Part shown: one piece after another, positions 36,058 through 42,198 of the stretch
Numbering within the stretch: the stretch's first letter is position 1
Layout: each line of letters begins with the position of its first letter
Assembly (NCBI GenBank): GCA_015207585.1
Contig: JADEWQ010000046.1
Span: 1 to 42,198, forward strand
Reading direction: 5' to 3'
DNA: 42,198 bases
DNA from: Pleurocapsales cyanobacterium LEGE 06147
GTDB taxonomy: Bacteria > Cyanobacteriota > Cyanobacteriia > Cyanobacteriales > Xenococcaceae
Notes under the pieces: generated by a model
Seen by the model: the letters and a program-made list of their open reading frames with translations, nothing else
Databases searched by the model: none
What the model was told of the DNA's origin: nothing
Program-made: the position numbers and the translations under genes

Positions 36058-36528
36058 CTAGAACCCTGCATTAATTGGCTGCGGTTCATACGTGCCAGGA
36101 ACCATTCGCGTCGTAATCGCAATTCGATTCCAGGCATTGATGGTGACGATCGCCATCAGAATTTTGACGATTTTATCGGGTGAGAAATAACGACCGATCT
36201 CCTCATAAAGTTCATCAGAAACATGGTCCTGGGAAATGAGTGTAATCGCTTCAGTTAGGGCTAAAACGACCCGTTCTTCTGAAGTGAAAAATGGAGTTTC
36301 ACGCCAAGCGTTGAGAGCGTAAATCCGTTGTTCGGTTTCGTTATTGTTTCTAGCATCTTTAGAGTGCATATCAATACAAAAGGCACAGCCATTGATCTGC
36401 GAGGCGCGAATTTTAATCAGTTCGAGTAAAGCCATATTCAATCCACTGCCTCTAACATAGTGTTCCAATTGAAGCATGGCTCGGTAGGCAGCAGGTTCAA
36501 CGTTGCCGAGTTCCATTCTTGGCTGCAT
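36058..36528 (-). CDS. carboxymuconolactone decarboxylase-family (AhpD-like) protein
   Basis: 156 residues. The thiol motif CAFCIDMHSKDARNN (CxxC with a following His) and the helices ALLELIKIRASQINGCAFCI are the AhpD/CMD signature, typical of peroxidase-like activity using a disulfide. The end segment TINAWNRIAITTRMVPG is common in this subgroup. It lies 113 bp upstream of the ECF41 sigma gene on the same strand; this pairing is well known and fits regulation by the sigma factor. The gene looks intact. ATG at 36528 with GGAGATT upstream. Confidence 0.9.
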   Translation of the reverse strand: MQPRMELGNVEPAAYRAMLQLEHYVRGSGLNMALLELIKIRASQINGCAFCIDMHSKDARNNNETEQRIYALNAWRETPFFTSEERVVLALTEAITLISQDHVSDELYEEIGRYFSPDKIVKILMAIVTINAWNRIAITTRMVPGTYEPQPINAGF

Positions 36529-36582
36529 TTGTCAATCTCCTGTTGAAGAATATGAAGTATTCACAGATAAGACGAAAGAGTT

Positions 36583-36720
36583 TTATTGGTTGTGACACAT
36601 TGGAGAAATGTTGCGCTGCAGCTCACCGCCGTCACTACCCCACTCATTGTTCTCTTTTCGTTCAATAAAATCATACTCAAACATCACAACATCATCTTCC
36701 AGAAGGGTTACATAGCCTTC
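36583..36720 (-). other. coding-like open stretch, possible small gene or relic
   Basis: Minus strand reads EGYVTLLEDDVVMFEYDFIE, then RKENNEWGSDGGELQRNISP, ending at TAA 36583-36585. It continues in the same frame into the dienelactone hydrolase 3' end. Codon use looks real and an ATG at about 36682-36684 could start 33 residues. The family was not identified. It may be a fragment left by an earlier deletion next to the hydrolase. Confidence 0.3.
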
Positions 36721-37430
36721 TGCAAGTGTTTTTGAAAGAATCCTATGAGTTCATGCCAGGAATCTGCTGCTGCCGCTTGCTGATAAGAAGACCGCTCATT
36801 GCAGAAAAAACCGTGATTAGCATCTGGATATATTTTCAACGTGTATTCTTTTCCAAGTTGCTGAAATCGTGCCTCAATTTGTTGAATGCGATCGCGCGGA
36901 ATGAACGGAGCGACACCCCCAAAAAACAAATAAATCGGCACCGTAATATTTTTGACTGCCTCGATCCACTCATCTAAAACCATGCCGTAGAAAGGTGCTG
37001 CTGCCGAAATTTCAGCCGAAAATTTGCAGGCAGTGAAAAAGGTCAATCCACCCCCTAAACAAAATCCAGTCACGCCAACCCGATCCGGGTACACATTCGA
37101 TCGAGACTTGACATACGCTAACGCTGCTCGAATGTCTTCTTCCATCGGCTTACCGAAATCGAGCCGCCACATCATCGCCATCGCCTGCTCTACCTTGTCG
37201 TATCCAAACTTATTGTTGGGCAACTCTCGGTAGTATAAATCGGGCACAAGAACAACATAACCTTCGTTGGCAATTCGGACTGCTACATCTCGAATGTGCG
37301 AAGTTAAACCAAATGCTTCCATGAGCAGGAGGATAGCAGGCTTACAGCTATTCTCAGGATGCGTAAATAAAAAGGCTGGCATCTGTCCATCCGGTGTAGG
37401 AATCATCACCTCTGTCTGTAAAACTTTCAT
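36708..37430 (-). CDS. dienelactone hydrolase-family protein, catalytic Asp replaced
   Basis: 240 residues. The alpha/beta hydrolase with nucleophile Cys124 in the elbow GFCLGGG and His206 in DANHGFFCNERSSY, plus EAFGLTSHIRDVA early on, matches dienelactone hydrolases, which open lactone rings in chlorocatechol degradation. The catalytic Asp normally lies in GGxDPFIP; here the text is GGVAPFIPRD, so the Asp is Ala174, which needs only one base change (GAT to GCT). The enzyme may be inactive or use another acid. It lies in the detox island near the azoreductase relic. ATG start at 37430. Confidence 0.88.
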   Translation of the reverse strand: MKVLQTEVMIPTPDGQMPAFLFTHPENSCKPAILLLMEAFGLTSHIRDVAVRIANEGYVVLVPDLYYRELPNNKFGYDKVEQAMAMMWRLDFGKPMEEDIRAALAYVKSRSNVYPDRVGVTGFCLGGGLTFFTACKFSAEISAAAPFYGMVLDEWIEAVKNITVPIYLFFGGVAPFIPRDRIQQIEARFQQLGKEYTLKIYPDANHGFFCNERSSYQQAAAADSWHELIGFFQKHLQKAM

Positions 37431-37449
37431 CTGCTTTCCTCCAAACGCT

Positions 37450-37804
37450 TTATAACTCCTGAATATCCATTCGTCGGATCAAACCATTCTCGATAGTGTA
37501 AACGTGCCGAACCATTCGATCCACCATCAAGTTTTCATCCAAATCTTGGACCACTTGATGAACATCGACCACTATTTGCCCATTCTCATCAGATTGAAAT
37601 CCTTGAGGTTCAACATGGGGATCGATCGAGTTCCACTGGCAAGTCCAATAATCGCGTACTGCCTCACGTCCGCGAACGTACCTGCCTTCCATCCCATTTG
37701 CCCACGCACGTCAGGGTGCATTACCGTACCGCGAGGACGGTATTAGTATCACGGGCGTTAAAAGCAGCATATGCTTTTGTGAGTAAATCCTGTTGTGTTT
37801 TCAT
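37450..37804 (-). pseudogene. SnoaL-like protein with two frameshifts
   Basis: An ATG at 37804 starts KTQQDLLTKAYAAFNARDTN, TVLA follows, then HPDV in a second frame, then RAWANGMEGRYVRGREAVRD and YWTCQWNSIDPHVEPQ in a third, with the frame running to the stop at 37450. The joined text matches NTF2/SnoaL proteins of about 118 residues (ARDxxTVLAxxHPDVxWANGMEGxYVxGREAVRDYW). Both lesions are small, so the gene died recently or suffered two sequencing errors. Confidence 0.75.
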
Positions 37805-37979
37805 CAGTTTAATTCGCTCTATAGGCTGTCGCGTGATACCTATTTACTTTCCAATCGTAGTAGATGAAGTGGGATATGACTACAAAGTCCACATTTTGCT
37901 AATCGAGAAGGAGATTATCTGTGAGTGGCTTCGATTGCACAAACCAACTGCGATAGCGATCGCTGCAATGTTAAATTCA

Positions 37980-38414
37980 TCACCAATCAGTCGCTAATTC
38001 TTGAATCCTCATTTTGGCTTCTGCAAGGAACCCCTTGAACCCTTTGATATCAACTGCAAACGTACGTCTGGGACGGACGATACGATCGATGTAGGATTTG
38101 AGCACAGCCGGAATGCTGAAGTTATACATTGAGGTGGATATAACGTAGCGCTCGGCAGCCAAAAATTCATCAATCAATTCGTCTGAAAGTGCGATCGTCT
38201 CTGCCAGTTCTGGCGTGTATTGATCTGGGGGCGTGAACTTTGCCTTCACCCACGTTGCATCAATGTAAGGCACGGGATTCAGCCCTAAATCTCTGTGGAT
38301 GATTTGTGTTTCAGGATGATAGTTGCTCCATTTTTCAACAAATTCTCGCGCCAGCATCCGCGAGTGAGAGTGTTCGAGCCGAGGGCTAGTATCGATCTGT
38401 AAAATGTGAACCAT
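37980..38414 (-). pseudogene. azoR: FMN-dependent NADH-azoreductase, C-terminally truncated
   Basis: 144 residues against about 200. Opening VHILQIDTSPRLEHSHSRML and the flavin segment AERYVISTSMYNFSIPAVLK then SYIDRIVRPRRTFAVDIKGF are unmistakable AzoR. After FKGF the expected GxxxxIxxxRGGxY region is missing and LAEAKMRIQELATDW with a stop follows, so the second part of the FMN and dimer surface is gone. Probably inactive. The start (ATG 38414) is intact. Its 3' end lies at noncoding DNA 37805-37979. Confidence 0.8.
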
Positions 38415-38447
38415 ACAATCACCTTCTTGATTAGGTTATGTTGAATT

Positions 38448-38774
38448 TCATTGCCTAGTAACGTCACATTTCCTCAGCTGTTGCACGGAAGCTTGATTAC
38501 TGGCATACTGAGCGTAATCCTGAATGTAAACTTCGGGAGGCTGAGCAGTTGCTCGAACAGCGGGATGTTGCTGCATTATCCCCAACCATTCTTTTAATCG
38601 ATCGCATTCTGTTGGCAGCGCGTTGCCCCGATAATATTCCAGGGCTATCCATCGTTCAAACCAAGGATAGAAGGACAAATCGACTAGACTCAGGGAATCA
38701 CCTAACCAGTAGGAACCAGCCCTCGATAACTGACAAAATCCTTCGTTTTCCATAAACAACAAGTGTTGAGACAT
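38448..38774 (-). pseudogene. glutathione S-transferase, thioredoxin domain deleted
   Basis: 108 residues that correspond only to the C-terminal helical domain: LLFMENEGFCQLSRAGSYWL, then GDSLSLVDLSFYPWFERWIA and LEYYRG. The N-terminal thioredoxin-like glutathione-binding domain (about 80 residues) is absent. The start ATG at 38774 is well placed with AAGGAGG ten bases upstream, so an internal deletion fused the original start to the C-terminal half in frame. The product may be made but should not bind glutathione. It lies directly downstream of a truncated EamA gene. Confidence 0.75.
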
Positions 38775-38791
38775 AAACTATCCCTCCTTTA

Positions 38792-39190
38792 TCAACTTTG
38801 TGTTTCTTTTGCGGTTTGAAACTGCATCCAGGTAATTGCTACAACAATTAGAAATCCACCAACAATCTGCATCAGGTTCAGGGTTTGACCGAAGAACCAA
38901 ACCCATGCCAGTACGCCCGCTACGACAGGTTCCAGCGTGGCAGCGATCGCCGCTCGTTCTGCTTGAACTCTTTGAATACACCAGAAAAACAGCAGATAGG
39001 GCAGCAAATTGCCAGCGAAGCCAACATAGAAAACATTCGGGATATTCTCCGGTGCAAGGAGTATCTGGAGGATTCCCTGAGTCAACTGATAGGCGAGCCA
39101 AAATAAGCTGGCGATGGCAAACACCTTCAACATCACGCCAATCGTTTCCTTTGTTGCGCTCACCTGCTCGCTCAGCACGATGTAGGCAGC
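38792..39190 (-). pseudogene. EamA/DMT-family transporter, C-terminal third
   Basis: The frame from about 39190 reads AIAAYIVLSEQVSATKETIG and continues as SLFWLAYQLTQGILQILLAP, VFYVGFAGNLLPYLLFFWCI and AAIAATLEPVVAGVLAWVWF, then a last helix (IVGGFLIVVAITWMQFQ). This is the second EamA repeat of a 10-helix drug/metabolite transporter. The first repeat and start are gone, and an in-frame stop stands just before AIAAY. The best remaining start (GTG or ATG near 39175) makes about four helices. Inactive in all likelihood. Confidence 0.75.
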
Positions 39191-39433
39191 AATGGCTCAT
39201 GGGATTGAACGTCTTTTCCCTCCTATTTCAGCTATCTTTTTACCTGCTCTCGAGTGAGTTTTCGCGCTACCGAGACTCTCAACCGTCTGTACCAAAGCAG
39301 TTATGGGTTAGGTAGCTGACAAATATAAACACAGCAATCATGTTAAGAACTCTAAAACTAGCTGATTGAATTTTTATGGATGCTCGATCGGGCACCAATA
39401 ACTACACTCTTCAATGTTCGTCAACACTAACCT
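39191..39433. other. intergenic region
   Basis: No coding frame, RNA gene or repeat was recognised between the EamA relic and the SDR relic. Confidence 0.45.
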
Positions 39434-39628
39434 TTAACCACCAATTGCACTCATTGCCACACCATCAAATGCGGTGTCAATCGAGAGATCCTTCCAATCC
39501 GCTAATTCAGTCGTCATAGCCTCCAACTTAGCATGAATCACATCCAGAGCATCAGCTCCCAATACCAGCCGCAGTTGAGGTTTTGAGCTATTCACGACTT
39601 GAATCATTGCCGATCGAGGCGACAGCAA
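39434..39628 (-). pseudogene. short-chain dehydrogenase C-terminal relic
   Basis: 64 residues as read. AMIQVVNSSKPQLRLVLGAD, then ALDVIHAKLEAMTTELADWK and DLSIDTAFDG match the C-terminal end of SDR-family oxidoreductases (IQVVxSPNPPLRLxLGxDAL). The Rossmann fold, TGxxxGxG motif and YxxxK catalytic pair are missing. The frame's first residues are unrelated, so an upstream deletion brought it here. Confidence 0.65.
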
Positions 39629-39731
39629 TCAGCATCAGTGAAAGGCACGACGATGCTTGCGGACGAGGACAGCTAGAGGAGCGGTTTTGTTGACCTCCCA
39701 CGCCTAATAGTTGCGATCGCGCTGATTTAGC

Positions 39732-39759
39732 CATAATCAGATTATGACAATTAGTTGTC
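39732..39759. promoter_or_regulatory. paired palindromes, candidate operator
   Basis: CATAAT-cag-ATTATG (39732-39746) and GACAA-ttag-TTGTC (39746-39759) share one base. Two adjoining palindromes upstream of the SDR relic would suit a MarR/HxlR- or TetR-type regulator. No regulator gene lies nearby. Confidence 0.35.
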
Positions 39760-39799
39760 GTTTCGCTCTCACTCCAAAGAAAGAAGTCGGTCGGGTGCA

Positions 39800-40486
39800 T
39801 CAGACGAGTGGCTCTACCAATGCCCGCACGCGCATAGCATCTTCTGAATTGACTAGTGGTGCTCCGTGAGCAAGCACGATTGCCGGATCGTCATTAAGAA
39901 CATCGATCGCTGTTTGAGCCACAGCTGGCAAATTAGTACACAGCAATTTCGAGTATACCCGATTGACCTTGAGTCCAGGCGCACTGCCAGTTAGCCAGAA
40001 CAGAACTTTAGCTAGAAATGCTTCCGGTAGCGATCTCAAGTTACACACCAATTCATCCAGGTAAACGATTGGTCGTCTGCCCCGCTTTACGATCGCGATC
40101 GTTCCGCCTTTTCTTGTCCCTGGAACCTCTCGAAACTCGATTTTCGACGAAGAGGATAACTCTGACAGCGGAGCAAAGGGGCGGAGTCCTAGTGCATTGA
40201 GTTGGTTTAATGCGGCAGTCGGAGCATAGGCTCGAGCATCAGGGTAACGGACTTGCCACTCAGCTTGACCCAGGTCATGCCCCGAGTGCGGCGCGATGAG
40301 TGCAGCCACACGACCTTTTTCCTCGATCGCTGCAAAATCCGCTTCAGTCATCTCAGTCGGTGGGCTAATGACCGCTAGAGTTCGATCGTCGAGGAGAACG
40401 GCGAAAGCGTTGACTTGGCTGTAACCAAGAACGCCATACTCATGAACCCATACATCAGTACCTTCAATTAACTCTTGCCAAACCAT
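39800..40486 (-). CDS. MBL-fold metallohydrolase-like protein
   Basis: 228 residues. A metallo-beta-lactamase-like fold is suggested by VNAFAVLLDDRTLAVISPPT, then ALIAPHSGHDLGQAEW in the place of HxHxDH, then a His-containing end IVLAHGAPLVNSEDAMRVRA. Only His, His and Asp of the first motif are seen, so the metal site is incomplete by this reading. Similar proteins are annotated as hypothetical hydrolases of about 220 residues. Substrate unknown. It stands at the start of the detox island's last stretch; ATG at 40486. Confidence 0.7.
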   Translation of the reverse strand: MVWQELIEGTDVWVHEYGVLGYSQVNAFAVLLDDRTLAVISPPTEMTEADFAAIEEKGRVAALIAPHSGHDLGQAEWQVRYPDARAYAPTAALNQLNALGLRPFAPLSELSSSSKIEFREVPGTRKGGTIAIVKRGRRPIVYLDELVCNLRSLPEAFLAKVLFWLTGSAPGLKVNRVYSKLLCTNLPAVAQTAIDVLNDDPAIVLAHGAPLVNSEDAMRVRALVEPLV

Positions 40487-40923
40487 AGAGCCTCCTACTG
40501 TAAAAGTTGGCGGAGAGCGACGATTTCAAGGTATTGGAGCAGGCGATCGGCGATTTCCAACCAAGACACTTTCGATAAATCCAAACACAAGTTAGCCAAG
40601 TAAAACAACAGATATATTCCTTGGGACGCAGCGGTCGTCTTAAACTACGGAAGTAAATTCCGTAGACGCGACCTTGGGAATGTAGCCTGGGTATAGCTTC
40701 AGCTAGACGACTGTCAGTGCCACCTTTCGGGGTGAAGCAAAACCAGTGGATATGGTGTAAGTCCAAAACTAGCTTGCTAGTAGAGGCGACTGGTAGATGA
40801 AACAGTGTAGATGAAACAGGAAGCCCTCGCTTTAGCGACGGGTACGCCACTTTGGCTAGCTGTTACAGCTACTCCAGCTATCTAGAGAGTTTCTAGACAA
40901 ATAGACTAGACCGTTCGACTGTA
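40487..40923. other. non-coding stretch with small duplication
   Basis: A minus-strand open frame at 40464-40850 was not accepted: its residues look random, with no domain. The stretch holds two tandem copies of GTAGATGAAACA (40793-40804 and 40806-40817, plus strand). Nothing else was recognised. Confidence 0.4.
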
Positions 40924-41283
40924 CTAGATTAGCCCAGATCCTTTGTGTCGCCAGTCATGTTCCATGGTCAATTTACCTTCTTCATCTTCCGACAAATCTT
41001 GAAGTAGGTGAAGGCGTTCGGCTTTCCGTTCTAGCTCTTGTTCTTTCAAATCTCCAGGTTCAGAGATGTACATTTCCGGCTCAACTGCGTAGTTATTAAT
41101 CAGTCCTTCTTGGTCGATGGTGTAGCCATCTCGGATGTGAATATGTTCTCGATCGGCAGGGTTATCATGCTCGATATGACCGAAATTCGCACCTTCTCTG
41201 GCTTCTCGCGCTATAGTTTCGGCTGGAATAAGATGCGGATCGTAGTGAGGAATACTTGGAGTGGAATCACTTTGAGCTTTCAT
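40924..41283 (-). CDS. small hydrophilic hypothetical protein
   Basis: 119 residues, family not recognised. Very rich in Glu, His, Asp and Arg, with no membrane segment or signal. Opening STPSIPHYDPHLIPAETIAR; centre GANFGHIEHDNPADREHIHI; the helical end segment KEQELERKAERLHLLQDLSE may be a coiled coil. It appears intact, with AAGGAGGAACCG upstream of the ATG at 41283. Upstream of the cluster-end peptide gene, but separated by a terminator. Confidence 0.65.
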   Translation of the reverse strand: MKAQSDSTPSIPHYDPHLIPAETIAREAREGANFGHIEHDNPADREHIHIRDGYTIDQEGLINNYAVEPEMYISEPGDLKEQELERKAERLHLLQDLSEDEEGKLTMEHDWRHKGSGLI

Positions 41284-41370
41284 CGGTTCCTCCTTGCTGT
41301 TTGAAGCAATGATATGAGGTCGCTCAATGATCTTATTTTAACTCTCATTGCCCTCTCTTAATTCTCGAGA

Positions 41371-41398
41371 ATAAAAACCTCGGCACTGTAACCGAGGT
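41371..41398 (-). terminator. intrinsic terminator of the double-glycine peptide gene
   Basis: On the minus strand ACCTCGG pairs with CCGAGGT (41392-41398 and 41377-41383) around an 8-base loop, followed by TTTTTAT. It lies about 70 bp after the stop of the peptide gene at 41467. Confidence 0.75.
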
Positions 41399-41466
41399 CA
41401 ATGCAAGACGAGAAACTTTCAAAATCTTAATTAACTAGTCTTTTAGCCGAGAACCACTTTTGTCAA

Positions 41467-41706
41467 TCAACCAGCAAACCCAGTGTCGACAGAATTAACA
41501 CGGACTCCATCGATATAAACATCTATTGGATCTCCGTCAGATGTGATGAGCTTTGGAAGAGGCTCGGAGAAAGTTTGAAATTGATTGAGATTGATCCGCC
41601 CTCCCGAAATTGCTGCAGCGGATTCATCTGAAAGTTCTTCTATTAAAGAAAGTTCACTAATTTTCAGAGAATTGATTGTTTTCGTAGTACTATCTTTTTG
41701 CATCAT
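41467..41706 (-). CDS. double-glycine leader peptide, possible RiPP or exported small peptide
   Basis: 79 residues. The leader (residues 1-36) ends with IEELSDESAAAISGG: a Glu/Leu-rich helix with ELSDE and a final Gly-Gly, the classic cleavage site of C39-peptidase ABC exporters. The core (37-79) reads RINLNQFQTFSEPLPKLITS and continues to VDTGFAG. No Cys and only few Ser/Thr are present, so a lanthipeptide is unlikely; a plain bacteriocin-like or signalling peptide, or another modification class, is possible. No exporter or modification enzyme lies within the window. GGAG precedes the ATG at 41706; a terminator follows at 41371-41398. Confidence 0.7.
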   Translation of the reverse strand: MMQKDSTTKTINSLKISELSLIEELSDESAAAISGGRINLNQFQTFSEPLPKLITSDGDPIDVYIDGVRVNSVDTGFAG

Positions 41707-42198
41707 CTACAACTCCTATAGATTATAAGTTTGGTTGTGTGTTTTTTGAACTAACAACTCATTCTTAAGAGCCTTAGTCTCTTAAAGATGGCATTCGTGT
41801 GGTCTTTCTTAACAAGGAGAGCTGCAGTTCAAATTTGGAGCTAACATCCAGAGGAGCAAGTTGCTTTTCTGCTCTCTCTGCCTGATTAGGTTTATATAGA
41901 TTGGATTTAGAAAATTTATGCAAGTTAAGTTGGTTTTGCGGTCTTTCTGCCTGTACAAAGCAACAGTGAAATTACCATTGGCATGATTGCCTTTATCATT
42001 ATCGACTAGTACAATAGTACTTAAGCCATCACAGTAAATACTTAATTAGTTATTATTAAGATGAAGAAAAGTTTAGCTCCGTGAGCGGGAAGCCTCACGC
42101 TTATCCGCTAGGAAAGCGTTGAGAGAGGTTCGCTCCGCGTCGAGAGCGAACTTCTCACTAAGTGCCCAACATCTGTGATAATAGAGCAAATAAGTTTT
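41707..42198. other. peptide-gene upstream region with end-of-window palindrome
   Basis: 492 bp without a gene. The first ~350 bp are presumably the peptide promoter region. GAGAGGTTCGCTC (42123-42135) pairs with GAGCGAACTTCTC (42144-42156) with one wobble around CGCGTCGA, a strong hairpin of the interspersed repeat type. TCTTAAGAG and CTCTTAAAGA near 41763-41788 form a weaker hairpin. Confidence 0.5.

Noticed and set aside
39588-39800. Minus-strand frame next to the SDR relic
   Set aside because: It overlaps the SDR relic in another frame, and its Ser/Arg/Cys-rich text has no recognisable pattern.
40464-40850. Minus-strand open frame of 128 codons
   Set aside because: The residues look random, no domain or family pattern is visible, and the 5' part covers the small duplication and low-complexity stretch.

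Overview
The window reads as chromosomal DNA of a cyanobacterium. Support comes from dense GCGATCGC (HIP1-type) palindromes, short tandem A/T-rich repeats, a cyanobacterial-type gyrB, a Ycf46-like AAA+ ATPase, a Ycf35 (DUF1257) protein with its DUF2997 partner, and G/C-rich palindromic interspersed repeats. Genus cannot be fixed from the sequence; a Pleurocapsales/Chroococcales-type genome would fit. No rRNA, tRNA or CRISPR array was recognised.

Layout. (1) 1-7.4 kb: an Ada-like alkylation repair regulator, then a heavy-metal RND efflux pair (periplasmic adaptor and CusA/CzcA-type pump). A reverse-strand methyltransferase separates the pair, but both carry the same direct-repeat operator. (2) 7.4-11.4 kb: an IS200/IS605 right-end relic, two unknown genes, osmC, a relic of a Ric/ScdA-type hemerythrin protein, and an MFS transporter killed by one in-frame TGA. 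(3) 11.9-14.4 kb: gyrB, a terminator, and a decayed Tn7-like tnsA relic. (4) 14.5-23.1 kb: the most interesting region, with a Ycf46-like AAA+ ATPase, a HEAT/WD40 protein split by a frameshift, small unknowns, a GrpE-like protein, an Hsp70-family protein, a Ycf35/DUF1257 protein and a DUF2997 protein. These look like parts of one dedicated chaperone module, interrupted by a DUF559 nuclease and a small antitoxin-like cluster. (5) 23.3-30.8 kb: a HigBA-type toxin-antitoxin pair, a large membrane protein with about seven copies of a ~98-residue repeat (frameshifted near its start), a ROK regulator, a truncated tyrosine recombinase, and a Phd antitoxin with a truncated PIN toxin. (6) 30.8-41.3 kb: a gene-dense, mostly minus-strand detoxification and redox-stress island. 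It holds DUF1772, DUF1579, SnoaL-like, VOC, rubredoxin-MBL, ECF41 sigma with its CMD partner, dienelactone hydrolase, azoreductase, GST, EamA, SDR and MBL genes, of which about half are broken by deletions or frameshifts. (7) 41.3-42.2 kb: a small precursor-like protein with a double-glycine leader and its own terminator.

How the parts work together. The metal pump pair probably answers one OmpR/PhoB-type response regulator that is not encoded here. The Hsp70, GrpE-like, AAA+ and HEAT/WD40 proteins probably handle a specific client together with the small Ycf35 and DUF2997 proteins (inference from neighbourhood). The ECF41 sigma and carboxymuconolactone decarboxylase pair is a known genetic partnership and probably once controlled part of the detox island. 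The many relics, many keeping a start, a stop or both, point to continuing deletion-driven decay. For genes with one lesion only, sequencing or assembly error must be excluded first.
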